The notes: a model not told the origin generated them from the letters alone. 64,000 nucleotides of DNA from Lepas anatifera (GCA_034440635.1 JAOTON010000323.1:39879-103878), one strand, 5' to 3'. Positions 11,201 to 20,875 are shown, numbered from the stretch's first letter. Numbers and translations are program-made.

Positions 11201-14200
11201 CGCATCAAAGCGGCTGCTGTAGCTTTCCAATCAGCTGAACACACACTCTTACACCCACATCCACCACGAAACGATGCAGCGTTCAATCCTGACCACAGCA
11301 AGCAGATGGCTGCAGCTGAACAGCCTTCAGCCGAGCACAGACCTTTCGACCGCTCTATCCCCCGGTGAGCTGGCCTACTGACTGGTTTCCCGACCTGCGT
11401 CCCCCTGCCCGACTCACCTGTCTATGAACTCGGCAGCGTTGGCCTGCTGGACGGCGCTGCGCAGCTCCTCCTCCGACACGGCGGCGGGGTCAGCGGCGCC
11501 GTACAGAATGTTCTCACGGATCGTTGTGGAGAACAGCACCGGCTCCTGCGGGGAGACGCCGGACAGAGGTCAGGGACAGAGCGGAGAGGCCAGACAGAGG
11601 TCAGAGACAGAGCGGAGACGCCGAACAGAGGTCAGGGACAGCGCGGAGACGCCAGACAGAGGTCAGGGACAGCGCGGAGACGCCAGACAGAGGTCAGGGA
11701 CAGCACGGAGACGCCGGACAGGGGTCAGGGACAGCGCGGAGACGCCAGACAGAGGTCAGGGACAGCACGGAGACGCCGGGCAGGGGTCAGGGACAGCGCG
11801 GAGAGGCCAGACAGGGGTCAGGGACAGCGCGGAGACGCCGGACAGGGGTCAGGGACAGCGCGGAGTGGCCGGGCAGGGGTCAGGGACAGCGCGGAGAGGC
11901 CAGACAGGGGTCAGGGACAGCGCGGAGACGCCGGACAGGGGTCAGGGACAGCGCGGAGACGCCGGGAAGAGGTCAGGGACAGCACGGAGACGCCAGACAG
12001 AAGTCAGAGACAGCGCGGAGACGTCGTCAGAGTTCAGGGACAGCACGGAGACGCCGGACAGGGGTCAGGGACAGCGCGGAGAGGCCGGACAGGGGTCAGG
12101 GACAGCGCGGAGACGTCGTCAGAGGTCTGGGACAGCCCGCAGACGCCGGGCACAGGTCAGGGACAGCGCGGAGACGCCGAGAGGGGGTCAGGGACAGCAC
12201 GGAAACGTCGGGAAGAGGTCAGGGACAGCGCGAAGACACCATCAGAGATCAGGGACAGCACGGAGACGCCGATGACAGGTCAGGGACAGCGCGGAGACAC
12301 CGTCAGAGGTCAGGGACAGCTCGGAGACGCCAGACAGAAGTCAGAGACAGCGCGGAGACGTCGTCAGAGTTCAGGGACAGCGCGGAGACGCCCGACAGAG
12401 GTCAGGGACAGCCCTTTTATCGTTGCAATGTTTTTACGATCGCACGCCATTGTTTTGTAACTTAGGAAGAATTATTCATGATTAGGTGATTTCGTTACCG
12501 AATAAAAAATTTGCGCTCAAAAACAATTATCGTCGTGAAATTTGGGCTCAAAATGTGAAATAATTTCTGAAGGGACAAATAGCGATCCTCATTCTACATA
12601 AAAAGAGCCGATAGAGAAAATGAATGGTTGAGCGGTTTCCAGGTGCCGTTCCTCGATCAGTACCGGCGGAGGGACTGAATTTTAGGGGGTACCATAAACT
12701 TCTCAACCCATTTCTTTCCAGCCAGCGGCATGGGGTTACTGTTATAATTCATCATTAAGGAGGGACACGGTGCCCCTGGTTCCACCCTCCGCCGGCAGCT
12801 GACCTGGCTGACGACGCCCATGTTGCTGCGCAGCCAGCTGGGGTCCAGGTCGCGGATGTCGGTACCGTCCAGAGTGATCTGACCCGCCTGCGGGTCGTAC
12901 AGCCGCAGCAGCAGCCACGCCACTGTCGACTTCCCGGAGCCGCTGGGACCGACTACCGCCAGCACACCGCCTGGCGGGAGGGGATGACGCGTCAGCCACT
13001 ATCTCTGCTGAGGACCGACTACGGCCAGCACGCCGCTGGCGGAGGGATGACGCGTCAGCCACCCTCCCTGCTGAGGATCGACTACGGCCAGCACGCCGCC
13101 TGGCGGGAGAGGAGGACGCGTCAGCCACCCTCCCTGCTGAGGACCGACTACGGTCAGCACGCCGCCTGGCGGGAGAGGAGGACGCGTCAGCCACCCTCCC
13201 TGCTGAGGACCGACTACGGCCAGCACGCCGCCTGGCGGGAGGGGATGACGCGTCAGTCACTATCTCTGCTGAGGGAGGACCGACTACAGCCAGCACGCCG
13301 CCTGGCGGGGAGGGAGGACGCGTCAGCCACTACGCCTGCTGAGGACCGACTACGGCCAGCACGCCGCCTGGCGGGGAGGGGAGGACGCGTCAGCCACCAC
13401 GCCTGCTGAGGGCCGACTACGACCAGCACGCCGCCTGGCGGGGAGGGGAGGACGCGTCAGTCACCATCCCTGCTGAAGGAGGATCGACTACGGCCAGCAC
13501 GCCGCCTGGCGGGAGAGGAGGACGCGTCAGCCACCATCCCTGCTGAAGGAGGGCCGACTACGGCCAGCACGCCGCCTGGCGGGGAGGAGAGGACGCGTCA
13601 GCCACCCTCCCTGCTGAGGACCGGCTACCGCCAGCACGCCGCCTGGCGGGGAGGAGAGGACGCGTCAGTCACCATCGCCTGCTGAGGACCGACTACGGCC
13701 AGCACGCCGCCTGACGGGGAGGGAAAAAGCGTCAGCCACTATCTCTGCTGAGGACCGACTACCGCCAGCACGCCGCCTGGCGGGGAGGGGATGACGCGTC
13801 AGCCACCATCCCTGCTGAGGCAGGACATTCTGGGCGGACACAAGCAGTAGCCCTCCCGGAAGCACGCATTACCCACAGTTGCAAACAGCGGGATAGTCTA
13901 TAAAAGACGACATTCACATGCCCAGTCCCTTAGCTTCTCCAAGTTTTCTTCATGCCTGGTCGTCATTTAGCTACGCACCAATCACGACGTGGTTCAGCAT
14001 TTCAGCTCTGAATGGCTACTACTCGGTTTGTTGATACCTACCAACCAAAACTGTGTAGTTTACGGCAGGATGGTGATAAGATCCAGAATACTGAGCATCT
14101 CTAACGGAAGAGCATGCGCTACAAACCATTCTGTTGTTCGAGAAAACTATCAATCCGCTTTAAGAGCTGTGGAAATTTCGAGCGTATTTCGGTTCAAAAT

Positions 14201-17200
14201 TATTACGTCAAAAGTGTAAAAATTTTGCACCAGAATTATATTTAATGGACACAAGCTCGTACCATTCTCATGGTCCCCCCACACAAAAAAATTGCATGAA
14301 TAACGATAGCACCAGGATTTCCACCTCGCTGGTTCTCCGTCAGCTGCTCCGTTGCCTTCGGGCACGGTGTACGCTACCTTCGGACACGGTGTACGCTACC
14401 TTCGGGCACGGTGTACGCTACCATCGGGCACGGTGTACGCTACCTTCGGGCACGGTGTACGCTAGCTTCGGGCACGGTGTACGCTACCTTCGGGCACGGT
14501 GAGGCTGAGACCGCGCAGCACCGGGTCGGCCGGCCGGCTGGGGTAGGCGAATGTGACGTCACGCAGCTGTAGCCGGCCGACGACAGCTGCCGGCTGCAGC
14601 CCCCGCTGCTGGGCAGCTGCGGCCGCCGGTCCACCAGCTGCCACAGCCGCGTGCTGGCGCCCAGACCCCGCTGCAGCTCCGTGTAGAACGAGCTCAGACC
14701 GCCTGCGGTGACACGCAGGGCAGGCGTGAGTACGTATCTAGTATGTAAAGGCACCAATCCGATACCTACAGTGATGGTAGTACCAACTAATGGTAACGGG
14801 AGCGCCTCCAGGGTTCTGTTCTCTGTGACGTGGGAGCAGCCCCGTCCTTGATCTATATCTCGTGAGGCCGGGCCCGGTTCCCACGGTCGGGCTCGGCGCG
14901 CTGCGGCTGCACGGTCGTGACGCACCCCTCCCCTCATTCCCGTCGGAACCGGTCGACGCTCCCAGCACCCAGCGTCCGCTGAAACTTCTGACAGAGTCTC
15001 CGACCGTAACACTAACACTGCCACCAGCGTACGGCAGATCTGTTCAGAGGTGAGAGAAGTAGGTTCCACAAATGTGCATTTTTGGTAATTCATAAAGTGG
15101 TGATTTTATTATAATCATCACATGTCACTAAAAATCTAGATTTTCTAGAATAAATAAATACGATACCTATTTCATCTACATTAACTGAGCATCCGCAAAA
15201 AAACTTCCGATTCGCGATTCAGCCTCAAGTGCTGAACCTATGATTGGTATGCGAGTAAATTTTACCGTCTGCAGGACATTAAACAAAAGCAAAAACAATG
15301 CTCAGGGCTCCGCTCTTGTCCCCGGACTAATGCTCGCTTAGAGCTCATACAGCAATGATTTTTAACACAATCGTCAGGGTCAACGCAGGTTTCCAACACA
15401 CAGAAGAATCCAATCCCTTCAAGAAGAGTGGGTGATGGGCCAAACAAAACCCAGACAATGAAGAGTCGCAGCCGAGCCTGCAGGTTGATTTACCTACGGC
15501 GACTCCCACGTAGGCAGCGTAGAGCAGGAAGGCGGAGAGGTCGCCCACGGAGATGAGGCCGGAGCCCACCATGGAGCCGCCGTAGTACAGCACCGCCAGC
15601 ACCACGCAGTTGCCGCTGAGCCCAGTCTGAACGGGGGGGAGAGGTCAGAGCTCATCCGCTCAGGGGAGGGGTCAGAGCTCGCCGCTCAGGAGTAAGGCAG
15701 GGTCGGTACTCACCGCTCAGAATGAAGGGGGAGGGGTTAGTACTCACCACTCAGGGGTGAGGGGAGGGGTAGGTGCTGTCCGCTTCAGAGTGAGGGTGGC
15801 AGGGTTAGAACTCACTGCTCAGGACTAAGGATGGGTCCGTACTCATTGCTCAGGAGCAAGAGGGAAGAGGTCAGGACTCGCCGCTCAGGAGTAAGGGGAA
15901 GGAACGACTAGCCGCAGACCGACTAGCGTGGGCCACTGCTCTAGAAACCTAGATCGAATTTGGAGATTGCGCACATCACGAACGAATTGGTGCTAAAGGA
16001 CAAATGGGCTAGACCTCGGCCAACATTCACAATGCTCGACTCTGCGTAGCTATTTCTATTTCAGCTCTCACACATGAATGCAGCCAAGACGGCAGTGAAG
16101 ATCTAATTACATTGGCGACAGACCTGACATAGAAGATTGACAGTGACTGCTCTGTCTTTCCACTACCTAGGATAACAGCCAGCATCGCAACATCGAAGTG
16201 CGACAAAACAGACAGATCAAATACGAACCGTCGTATACCACCCTCCTCCACTCACGCATACGACCCTCTCTTCTAATGAGCAATAACTCCTCCACCAGAA
16301 CATACAGCACAACAGGCCGCTACCGACGGCGTCGATAGTCGGCCGCCGACGCTCACCAGTCCGAAGAAGCCGGCGCGGGCCCAGGCCTCGCGCTGGCACA
16401 GCTCCAGCACGGAGCGGGTGCGCTGGCCGTACAGCTGCGTCTCGTGCGCCTCCCGCGCGAACATCCGCACCGTGCGCATGTTGGCTAGTCTCTCCTCTGC
16501 CACGGCGTTAGCCTCCGCCAGACTGTCCTGCAGGCGGGCGTGTGTCAGGTCGGAGAGATAGCCAGATCACCGGTGTCTGAAGAGGTGCATCGTCATAACC
16601 GTCGGGAGGGGAGCAACATAGTTATATGACTGAGGAGAGGTTGTACGGAAAGGCTTCCAGGCTAACCAGACGGGTTCTAATACCAGTATCCAGGTTGCAC
16701 AGCATTTACGGTTCCAATGTTGAGTTCGCTATATATTTTAGTAAGAGGGAAGATCAATAACTTTCCAATCATGAAGAAGAGACATATCACTTTGCTATAG
16801 ACGTAAATGAATGCGTTCGAGCACCGTATGAATGAAATACGAGCACCTTAGCTTACCCAAGGAAAGTCAAGATCACCGGAAACATGAACAGTTCATCAAA
16901 TTTTCACAATTCACTTGAAATAGTCTCGGTGGAGGTCCAATAGAGGATTCTGATAAGTTTTCTTAATGGAACTTACTGCACCGTACCAATCGTACACCGC
17001 CTTCGTTAAACTGGACCAGCCATGCGATGCAGCACAGTTGTGCCGCGCCTGTCCACTGCCCAGTAATGCTGCAGGCATGCACTGCTTGTCAACTTGCACT
17101 AATTTCGTAATCTTGCAGACACATCTGGCCCGTGTCCACTGGTGCTCAGCACTCGAGCCACCCCGGCTTACCTGAACCTGCCGTGTGATTTTGCGGACGT

Positions 17201-19457
17201 ATCGGCCATAAACCACCGCCACCATCGCCACCGGCGGCACGATCGAGAGGCCCACCAGCGCCAGACTCGTCGACACGTAAAACTGCCGCGCCACAATAAC
17301 CGACTTACACAATCTCCCTGCGATACAGCAGAGACCCGAGCATTGATAATTATACTTAACGTCAATAGAACAATCACAGACTCGGCGCCGACGTTCCACC
17401 GTAGGTTACATCGAACAGAATCTAAAGGGGGAGGCAGAGATAGTTCAAACATGCAAATATCTACATTTGACATTAAACTCAGCCATCTTCCAATCGGAAA
17501 ATACTTCGGTTTCCTCGATGTCATAATGCACTGCAATAACACTAAATCGTTAAGTCCGTCAGATATCGCTGCGCCGCCGTCCCGCCCCGCCCCAGCTCCT
17601 CCCGCCCCGCCCCGTCTACAGTCCCGACACCGACCATCATGGAGACGCTGGCGGCAGCCATGGCGGTGGCGCGCAGTCCGTCGCTGATGTTGGCCGTCAC
17701 CGCCTGGCTAACCAGCGCCGTGTCGGCCGACAGCCGGTTCACCAGCTCGCCGGTCCTGCTGGTGTCGAAGAACGCCGCCTCCTGACGCACCAGCGCCGCG
17801 AACACCGAGCTGCGCAGACGCTGGGCGATCCGCGCCCCTGCACGCACGTGGGACGGGGCTGGTCAGCGGCGCGGAGGGGGGCGTCACCGCACCAGGGAGA
17901 GTGTGAGGTGGGCCTGATCTGGCTGGTCTGGGATGGGGCTGGGATTGGGAAGGAGGGCCTAGTGACTTCATTGCCGGCCTCCAGATTAGGATGGTATGGA
18001 TTAACGTGGGTTCAATCCCTACGACGGGAAACCGACTTCCGTGTCCCATCTGACCCGGTGGAGAGAATGCTTAACCAGCCATGCTAATTATCACTGTAAT
18101 TTGCCAAGTGTACCTGTTTGGAGTGGCCCCAGTACCATAAAACAGACAAAACATAAAATTAGAAATAATTCGGCAATGTTTCTCAATTTTTACAGCGATA
18201 TCTCACGCACTTCAGTGAGAGAGGAGGGTTTTGGTATAAACTTATCATTGTAAACTTGTTGCCCGATGATACACACAACCAGCGAACCACATCTCACACT
18301 AGAAAAACTCCCGCCGTTGATGTCTACCCGCTCTAATTACCAGCCTCCGCCCACCCGGCCAGCCGGCGTACCTGAGGCAGTCATAAGGTAGACGCGGCCG
18401 CAGTTGGCGGCGCCTCCCACCACAAACACGGCCGTCAGCAGCAGGCAGATGTGGCGCAGACGCCGTTGGGCGTCCGCCGGCTCCTCGCGGTAGATGATGT
18501 CCACGATCCTGCCGATGGCGAACGGCACCGCCATGGTGACGCCGCTGGAGACGATAAGCAGCAGCACCGCACCTGCGGCGCGCCGACAACTCCGTCAGCT
18601 GGCGGTGCCAACCGCGGCCGTGCTGGGTGGGGTGTTTCCAGCTGTTGATTTGTACACACCGGCGCTGTTCTCTGCATTACATGTCCAGCTCCGGCATCGC
18701 ATCCAGTGAAAGGAGCAAGTTGGAAGAGAGGGCAAGACCTTCGTTATCGCGAACGACGTAAAGAACAGCTATTCATTTCTGGGGACATGTGGAAAATGAC
18801 TGATGCAACAGGAACCTAGCTATATAAGTTGTCTGTATAATTGCTTTTTCAAAGCACCCCGACCATGTGAGCCCTCTTCTAAAGCCGCTGATGTGGCAAA
18901 GAGCCATCTTGTTGATATTGTCACTATCTGCAAGTTGTTTATCAGTGAAATATGCCTTTTAGCCTGAAGTGTCTCTCGCGACTCTTATGTCTCTCCACCG
19001 CAGACGAGCCGCGAGTAGAGACCGCTGCGGTGCGAGGGCACAGAACACGATGTGATTTGCCTATCGGGCTATTTCGGATTGCAAGCAGCCCTCAAACTGT
19101 AACATTAACACCCGTGTGCATGTCGCAACCAGTCACGATACCTTTCCTGCATTTCAGTTTGGCCCCGACACACACTCATTTCATACAAGAAGATAAAACG
19201 AGGCAGTAACTAACGAACATACCGCTCAGTCTCCACTTTTCCGGTTTGGCGAGTGCCAACAGCCGCTTCAGCTCCTGAGGCAGTAATTTGGATCGGGCGA
19301 CTGCAGCGTTCTGCAGCAGGGGGCGGCCGCTCCATATCCGCCGCAGCGACGGTGCCAGCCACGGCGCGGCTGGACGCCCCGTCCTTTTGCTGCCCCCGCT
19401 AGCACGTGAGACAAGCGGAGGCCACATCCCAGTATTCGTGGCAGACTCATGGCTCAT
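8174..19457 (-). CDS. ABCB10: ABCB10-like mitochondrial ABC half-transporter, 12 coding exons (whole gene span)
   Basis: Twelve exons joined by phase-consistent GT-AG introns give a 641-residue half-transporter (one transmembrane domain, then one nucleotide-binding domain). ABCB10 homodimerises in the mitochondrial inner membrane; roles in haem synthesis, biliverdin export and oxidative-stress protection are known for the family. The first 78 residues are rich in Arg, Ser and Ala and poor in acidic residues, fitting a mitochondrial presequence. The transmembrane region includes [19 protein letters not shown] and [13 protein letters not shown], both close to ABCB10 rather than other ABCB proteins. 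The ATPase domain has Walker [10 protein letters not shown] (431-439), Q-loop Gln479, signature LSGGQ (538-542), Walker B LLLLDE (558-563) and H-loop His594, so all catalytic motifs are present. Exon 7 is one base out of frame at a G run. Start: ATG at 19457-19455, directly after a good acceptor. The introns carry unusual minisatellites (listed separately). Confidence 0.93.
8333..8580. repeat. CAGCAG-rich short tandem array in ABCB10 intron 11
   Basis: Irregular units of about 24-27 bp built on CAGCAGCAGAGACA and ATTCACAG, lying close to the exon 12 acceptor. Similarity of the unit to the acceptor region is weak, so I do not count it with the junction-derived arrays. Confidence 0.8.
8613..9252. 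repeat. 32-bp minisatellite derived from the exon 11 donor junction
   Basis: About 18-20 units of about 32 bp. Read on the gene's strand, each has CTCAGCACTGTCC, then about nine bases, then GGTGAG. The final unit is the real exon end (CTCAGCACCGTCAGG, then GCGCAG) with its donor GTGAGA. Units nearest the exon are most divergent; the central ones are nearly identical. Most units carry a GGTGAGT donor consensus. Confidence 0.85.
9230..9374 (-). CDS. ABCB10: ABCB10-like exon 11 (Walker B, H-loop)
   Basis: Residues 555-602, [12 protein letters not shown] through [12 protein letters not shown]. Acceptor CGCCAG, donor GTGAGA, phase 1. Its last ~22 bp together with the donor form the first unit of the adjacent 32-bp array. 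Confidence 0.94.
9701..9797 (-). CDS. ABCB10: ABCB10-like exon 10 (ABC signature)
   Basis: Residues 522-554, with [19 protein letters not shown] and RAILK. Acceptor CCGCAG, donor GTGAGG, ends in phase 0. Confidence 0.94.
9798..11417. other. ABCB10 intron 9
   Basis: No minisatellite here. The intron contains a complete TTAA-flanked MITE (10448-10899); nothing else was recognised. Confidence 0.7.
10448..10899. mobile_element. 452-bp MITE with perfect terminal inverted repeats, TTAA-flanked
   Basis: The ends are AGGGAATGTGGCACCTT and its exact inverse, each flanked by TTAA (10444-10447 and 10900-10903). No ORF is seen. A second copy begins at 63939 and runs out of the window; its first ~60 bp match the inverted right end of this copy. 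TTAA suggests piggyBac-type mobilisation, although the ends do not start with CCC. Confidence 0.8.
11418..11545 (-). CDS. ABCB10: ABCB10-like exon 9
   Basis: Residues 480-521, [16 protein letters not shown] through ANAAEFID. The acceptor is CCGCAG and the donor GTGAGT (phase 2). A 31-bp minisatellite begins at its acceptor. Confidence 0.93.
11547..12415. repeat. 31-bp minisatellite starting at the exon 9 acceptor
   Basis: About 28 units of 31 bp, consensus GCGGAGACGCCAGACAG then AGGTCAGGGACA. On the gene strand the unit's CCTGACCTCTGTC and GGCGTCTCC match the pyrimidine tract of the true acceptor (ends CCCCGCAG at 11546). Long ORFs read through the array in several frames because the unit lacks stops; they are not genes. 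Confidence 0.88.
12678..12781 (+). repeat. Dispersed repeat D, copy 2 (ABCB10 intron 8)
   Basis: This matches the inverse of 868-972, sharing CAACCCATTTCTTT and a GGTGCCCC end. It lies between the 31-bp array and exon 8. Confidence 0.45.
12804..12970 (-). CDS. ABCB10: ABCB10-like exon 8 (Walker A)
   Basis: Residues 424-479, including GPSGSGKST and ending at Gln of the Q-loop (GVVSQ). Acceptor CGCCAG, donor GTCAGC. The first ~23 bp and the acceptor recur many times in the adjoining intron. Confidence 0.93.
12948..13860. repeat. 62-70-bp minisatellite that copies the exon 8 acceptor junction
   Basis: About 13 units. Each contains, on the gene strand, the intron end TGACGCGTC, a G/C-rich CCCGCCAG and then GGCGTGCTGGC and GTAGTCGGTCC, which are the first ~23 coding bases of exon 8. 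The real acceptor (12971-12972) is the first unit. Units differ by small substitutions and by TATCTCTG versus CCTCCCTG variants. Apparent ORFs in the array are artefacts. Confidence 0.9.
14355..14508. repeat. 22-bp array that copies the exon 7 donor junction
   Basis: Seven copies of GGGCACGGTG/TACGCTACCTTC-type units. On the gene strand they read CACCGTGCCCGAAG (the last coding bases of exon 7) followed by GTAGCGTA (the donor). The copy joined to the exon is the real junction; the others lie in tandem in the intron. Confidence 0.9.
14488..14702 (-). CDS. ABCB10: ABCB10-like exon 7, one-base frame break
   Basis: It encodes [17 protein letters not shown], then [13 protein letters not shown], then after a frame change [15 protein letters not shown] and LSLTVPEG. 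The two halves differ by one base and meet at a run of five G (- strand, about 14607-14611). Six G would restore phase with both flanking exons (215 versus 216 bp). A homopolymer miscall is the simplest cause; a real frameshift allele is possible. The donor GTAGCG lies in a tandem array of copies of this junction. Confidence 0.85.
15494..15626 (-). CDS. ABCB10: ABCB10-like exon 6
   Basis: Residues 308-351, from [17 protein letters not shown] to [12 protein letters not shown], covering the last membrane helices. The acceptor ends TTCAG and the donor is GTAAAT (phase 1). A minisatellite begins at the acceptor. Confidence 0.92.
15627..15910. repeat. About nine degenerate 27-34-bp units starting at the exon 6 acceptor
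   Basis: Units of the type GGGGAGGGGTCAGTACTCAC then CGCTCA begin directly at the acceptor. On the gene strand the units supply pyrimidine-rich CCCCTCCCC tracts, and several contain GGTGAGTAC, a donor consensus. Copies are more diverged than in the other arrays. Confidence 0.7.
16357..16527 (-). CDS. ABCB10: ABCB10-like exon 5
   Basis: Residues 251-307, an exact 57-codon exon containing [19 protein letters not shown] and ending RAGFFGL at donor GTGAGC. It encodes the long intracellular coupling helices. Confidence 0.92.
17172..17282 (-). CDS. ABCB10: ABCB10-like exon 4
   Basis: Residues 214-250, an exact 37-codon exon with hydrophobic [20 protein letters not shown] followed by basic [11 protein letters not shown]. 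Donor GTAAGC, phase 0 at both ends. Confidence 0.92.
17635..17837 (-). CDS. ABCB10: ABCB10-like exon 3 (intracellular loop and membrane helix)
   Basis: Residues 146-213. It carries [18 protein letters not shown] and the following [10 protein letters not shown], hallmark loop sequences of ABCB10. Acceptor GTGCAG, donor GTCGGT; it ends in phase 0 after SVSMM. Confidence 0.92.
17935..18150 (+). mobile_element. tRNA-derived SINE, family A, copy 2 (ABCB10 intron 2, antisense)
   Basis: It shares CTTCATTGCC, GTGGGTTCAATCCC and GGGAAACCG with copy 1, and a GGAGTGGCC motif near the tail. It is inserted opposite to the gene's direction. The ends are approximate and no target duplication was established. 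Confidence 0.6.
18372..18572 (-). CDS. ABCB10: ABCB10-like exon 2 (transmembrane segments)
   Basis: Residues 79-145, with two hydrophobic stretches ([18 protein letters not shown] and [15 protein letters not shown]) followed by RVYLMTASG. Acceptor CAG before 18572 and donor GTACGC after 18372; phases 1 and 1. Confidence 0.9.
19223..19457 (-). CDS. ABCB10: ABCB10-like exon 1 (presequence and start of membrane domain)
   Basis: Residues 1-78. It ends in KPEKWRLSG at donor GTATGT (phase 1). The ATG is the first base after a pyrimidine-rich acceptor ending in TTTCAG, so translation probably starts at the beginning of this exon. Basic, hydroxylated composition fits a mitochondrial targeting sequence. 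Confidence 0.8.
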
Positions 19458-19532
19458 CTGAAATACTATCACAGTAAGAGAAGCTGCGGGACGAGTCCAA
19501 TCGTCAATGCCCTCGCGATAGTTACCTGACAT
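19458..19532 (-). other. Candidate 68-bp intron in the 5' UTR of the ABCB10-like gene
   Basis: On the - strand a TCAG|GTAACT donor (last exon base 19526) is followed 68 bp later by a pyrimidine-rich acceptor at 19458. If it is not spliced, an in-frame upstream ATG at 19532 would add 25 residues. If it is spliced, that upstream ATG runs into a stop after a few codons. This supports the ATG at 19457 as the start. Confidence 0.4.
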
Positions 19533-19667
19533 TCAATTGCGTTTTCTCAAACACATTCAAAACCGGTATGAGTCCACACACGAATATTAATCATGCAAAT
19601 GACTCATAAAATACATAAATCACATGAACATTTTTGACATGGAATAATCAGAGGATTATCCCTTTAA

Positions 19668-20875
19668 CCTTTCCGGCAGGGGGCTAATATTGCCCCCCTA
19701 GGTTTTCAAAATATCTCCGAAACGGCTTGCGATAGAACTTTGAAACTTCTGACTTTTCCTAAAACTAGTACAGGCAGGTTTTCTGAAATTGTCAATATTA
19801 TATATTTACCAGGGGCGGAGCTATGGCTGGTTTTGGAGGTTCTATCCACAAACCAAGTATTATCGTATGCGATGGGTTCTTTGTAAAAGGAAGCCGTCTC
19901 TGCTGATCCTGATACCAGTTATATGGTTTTATTATATCATTTTTTATGTGAGATGATAGTGCATTCACAATTGTCACTATTTGTATTCATCAGGGCGGTT
20001 ACAGCAGTTCAAAATGGGGGAATGTTATCAGAAGGACTAAACGTTAGTAAGTGAGAAGACTGCTTACAGCCGTGCCAGGGCGAATACAATTGGGTATATG
20101 AAAATTCAAAATAGTTATAACCAAATTCTAGATTACCAGAGGCGTGTCCAGTCACTACACATTTTCAAAATGCATATTCCCAGCCAGTATCACCGCCGCG
20201 ACTCAATATCGTTGTATATTAAAATGTGTTTCCAATCACCCCACCCGCCCCCCCACGACGAGAGTCCTTGATCCGCCTATGTCACCCCTTTCCCAGAGCT
20301 GCCATGGGAGGGTAAAAATTATCAGAAATAAATTTCAACTAGTCGAGGGACTAATATACTCATGCATACCACTGCATATTGTTGGGATGTATTTACCCCA
20401 CTGTTTTACCTTACTGCATCGCCCCTGATGAGTTTTTCACTTTTTTCATTTATTTATGTGTCAAAGATGCCAGCAGTATATCACGGCTTCTAATCCGCGT
20501 AACAAAACTTTTAGGTTGTATATATTTCCTCATAGTCCTGGTCCTGGAACTGCCATTGAATTTCGAATTTTTCGTAACTCGAGTATATGACAATTTTGGG
20601 TCAATTATTTGTAAATCTGAACTAGTTTTGTGAAAATCGTACAACAGAGACAAGGGTTATGGAAAATCTAAAAATACACAAAATTGTATATTTTGCACGA
20701 CTTTCTCCTTAAAAATCAAAATTTTGAAATTTTCTTTTTCAAAATAAAGTTTAGGTCAGGGGAATCTATAGCACTTTGAATTTTCAAAATCGGCCGGTTA
20801 GATTACGAGATCTTAGGGGCCGATATTGCCCCCCTGCCGGAAATAGGGGTAGCCGGGAGCCTGACGGAAATAGGG
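19668..20875. mobile_element. 1.2-kb piggyBac-like non-autonomous element with TTAA duplications
   Basis: TTAA at 19664-19667 and 20876-20879. The left end is CCTTTCCGGCAGGGGG. On the inverse strand the right end has CCCTATTTCC at its terminus and again internally as CCCTATTTCCGGCAGGGG. Adjacent inverted blocks around AATATTGCCCCCCTAGG confirm the pairing. The right terminus is therefore partly duplicated. No transposase frame is present inside. Confidence 0.8.

Noticed and set aside
11424..12465. ORFs of about 280-310 codons rich in Arg, Gly and Gln
   Set aside because: Products of the 31-bp minisatellite in ABCB10 intron 8; the true exon 9 runs on the opposite strand.
12742..13409. Repeat ORFs around exon 8
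   Set aside because: They read through the junction-derived array; only 12804-12970 on the - strand is exon.
20133..20280. Possible nested hAT MITE (CAGAGGCGTGTCCAG to GATCCGCCTATG)
   Set aside because: The ends are only partly inverted and no 8-bp target duplication was found.
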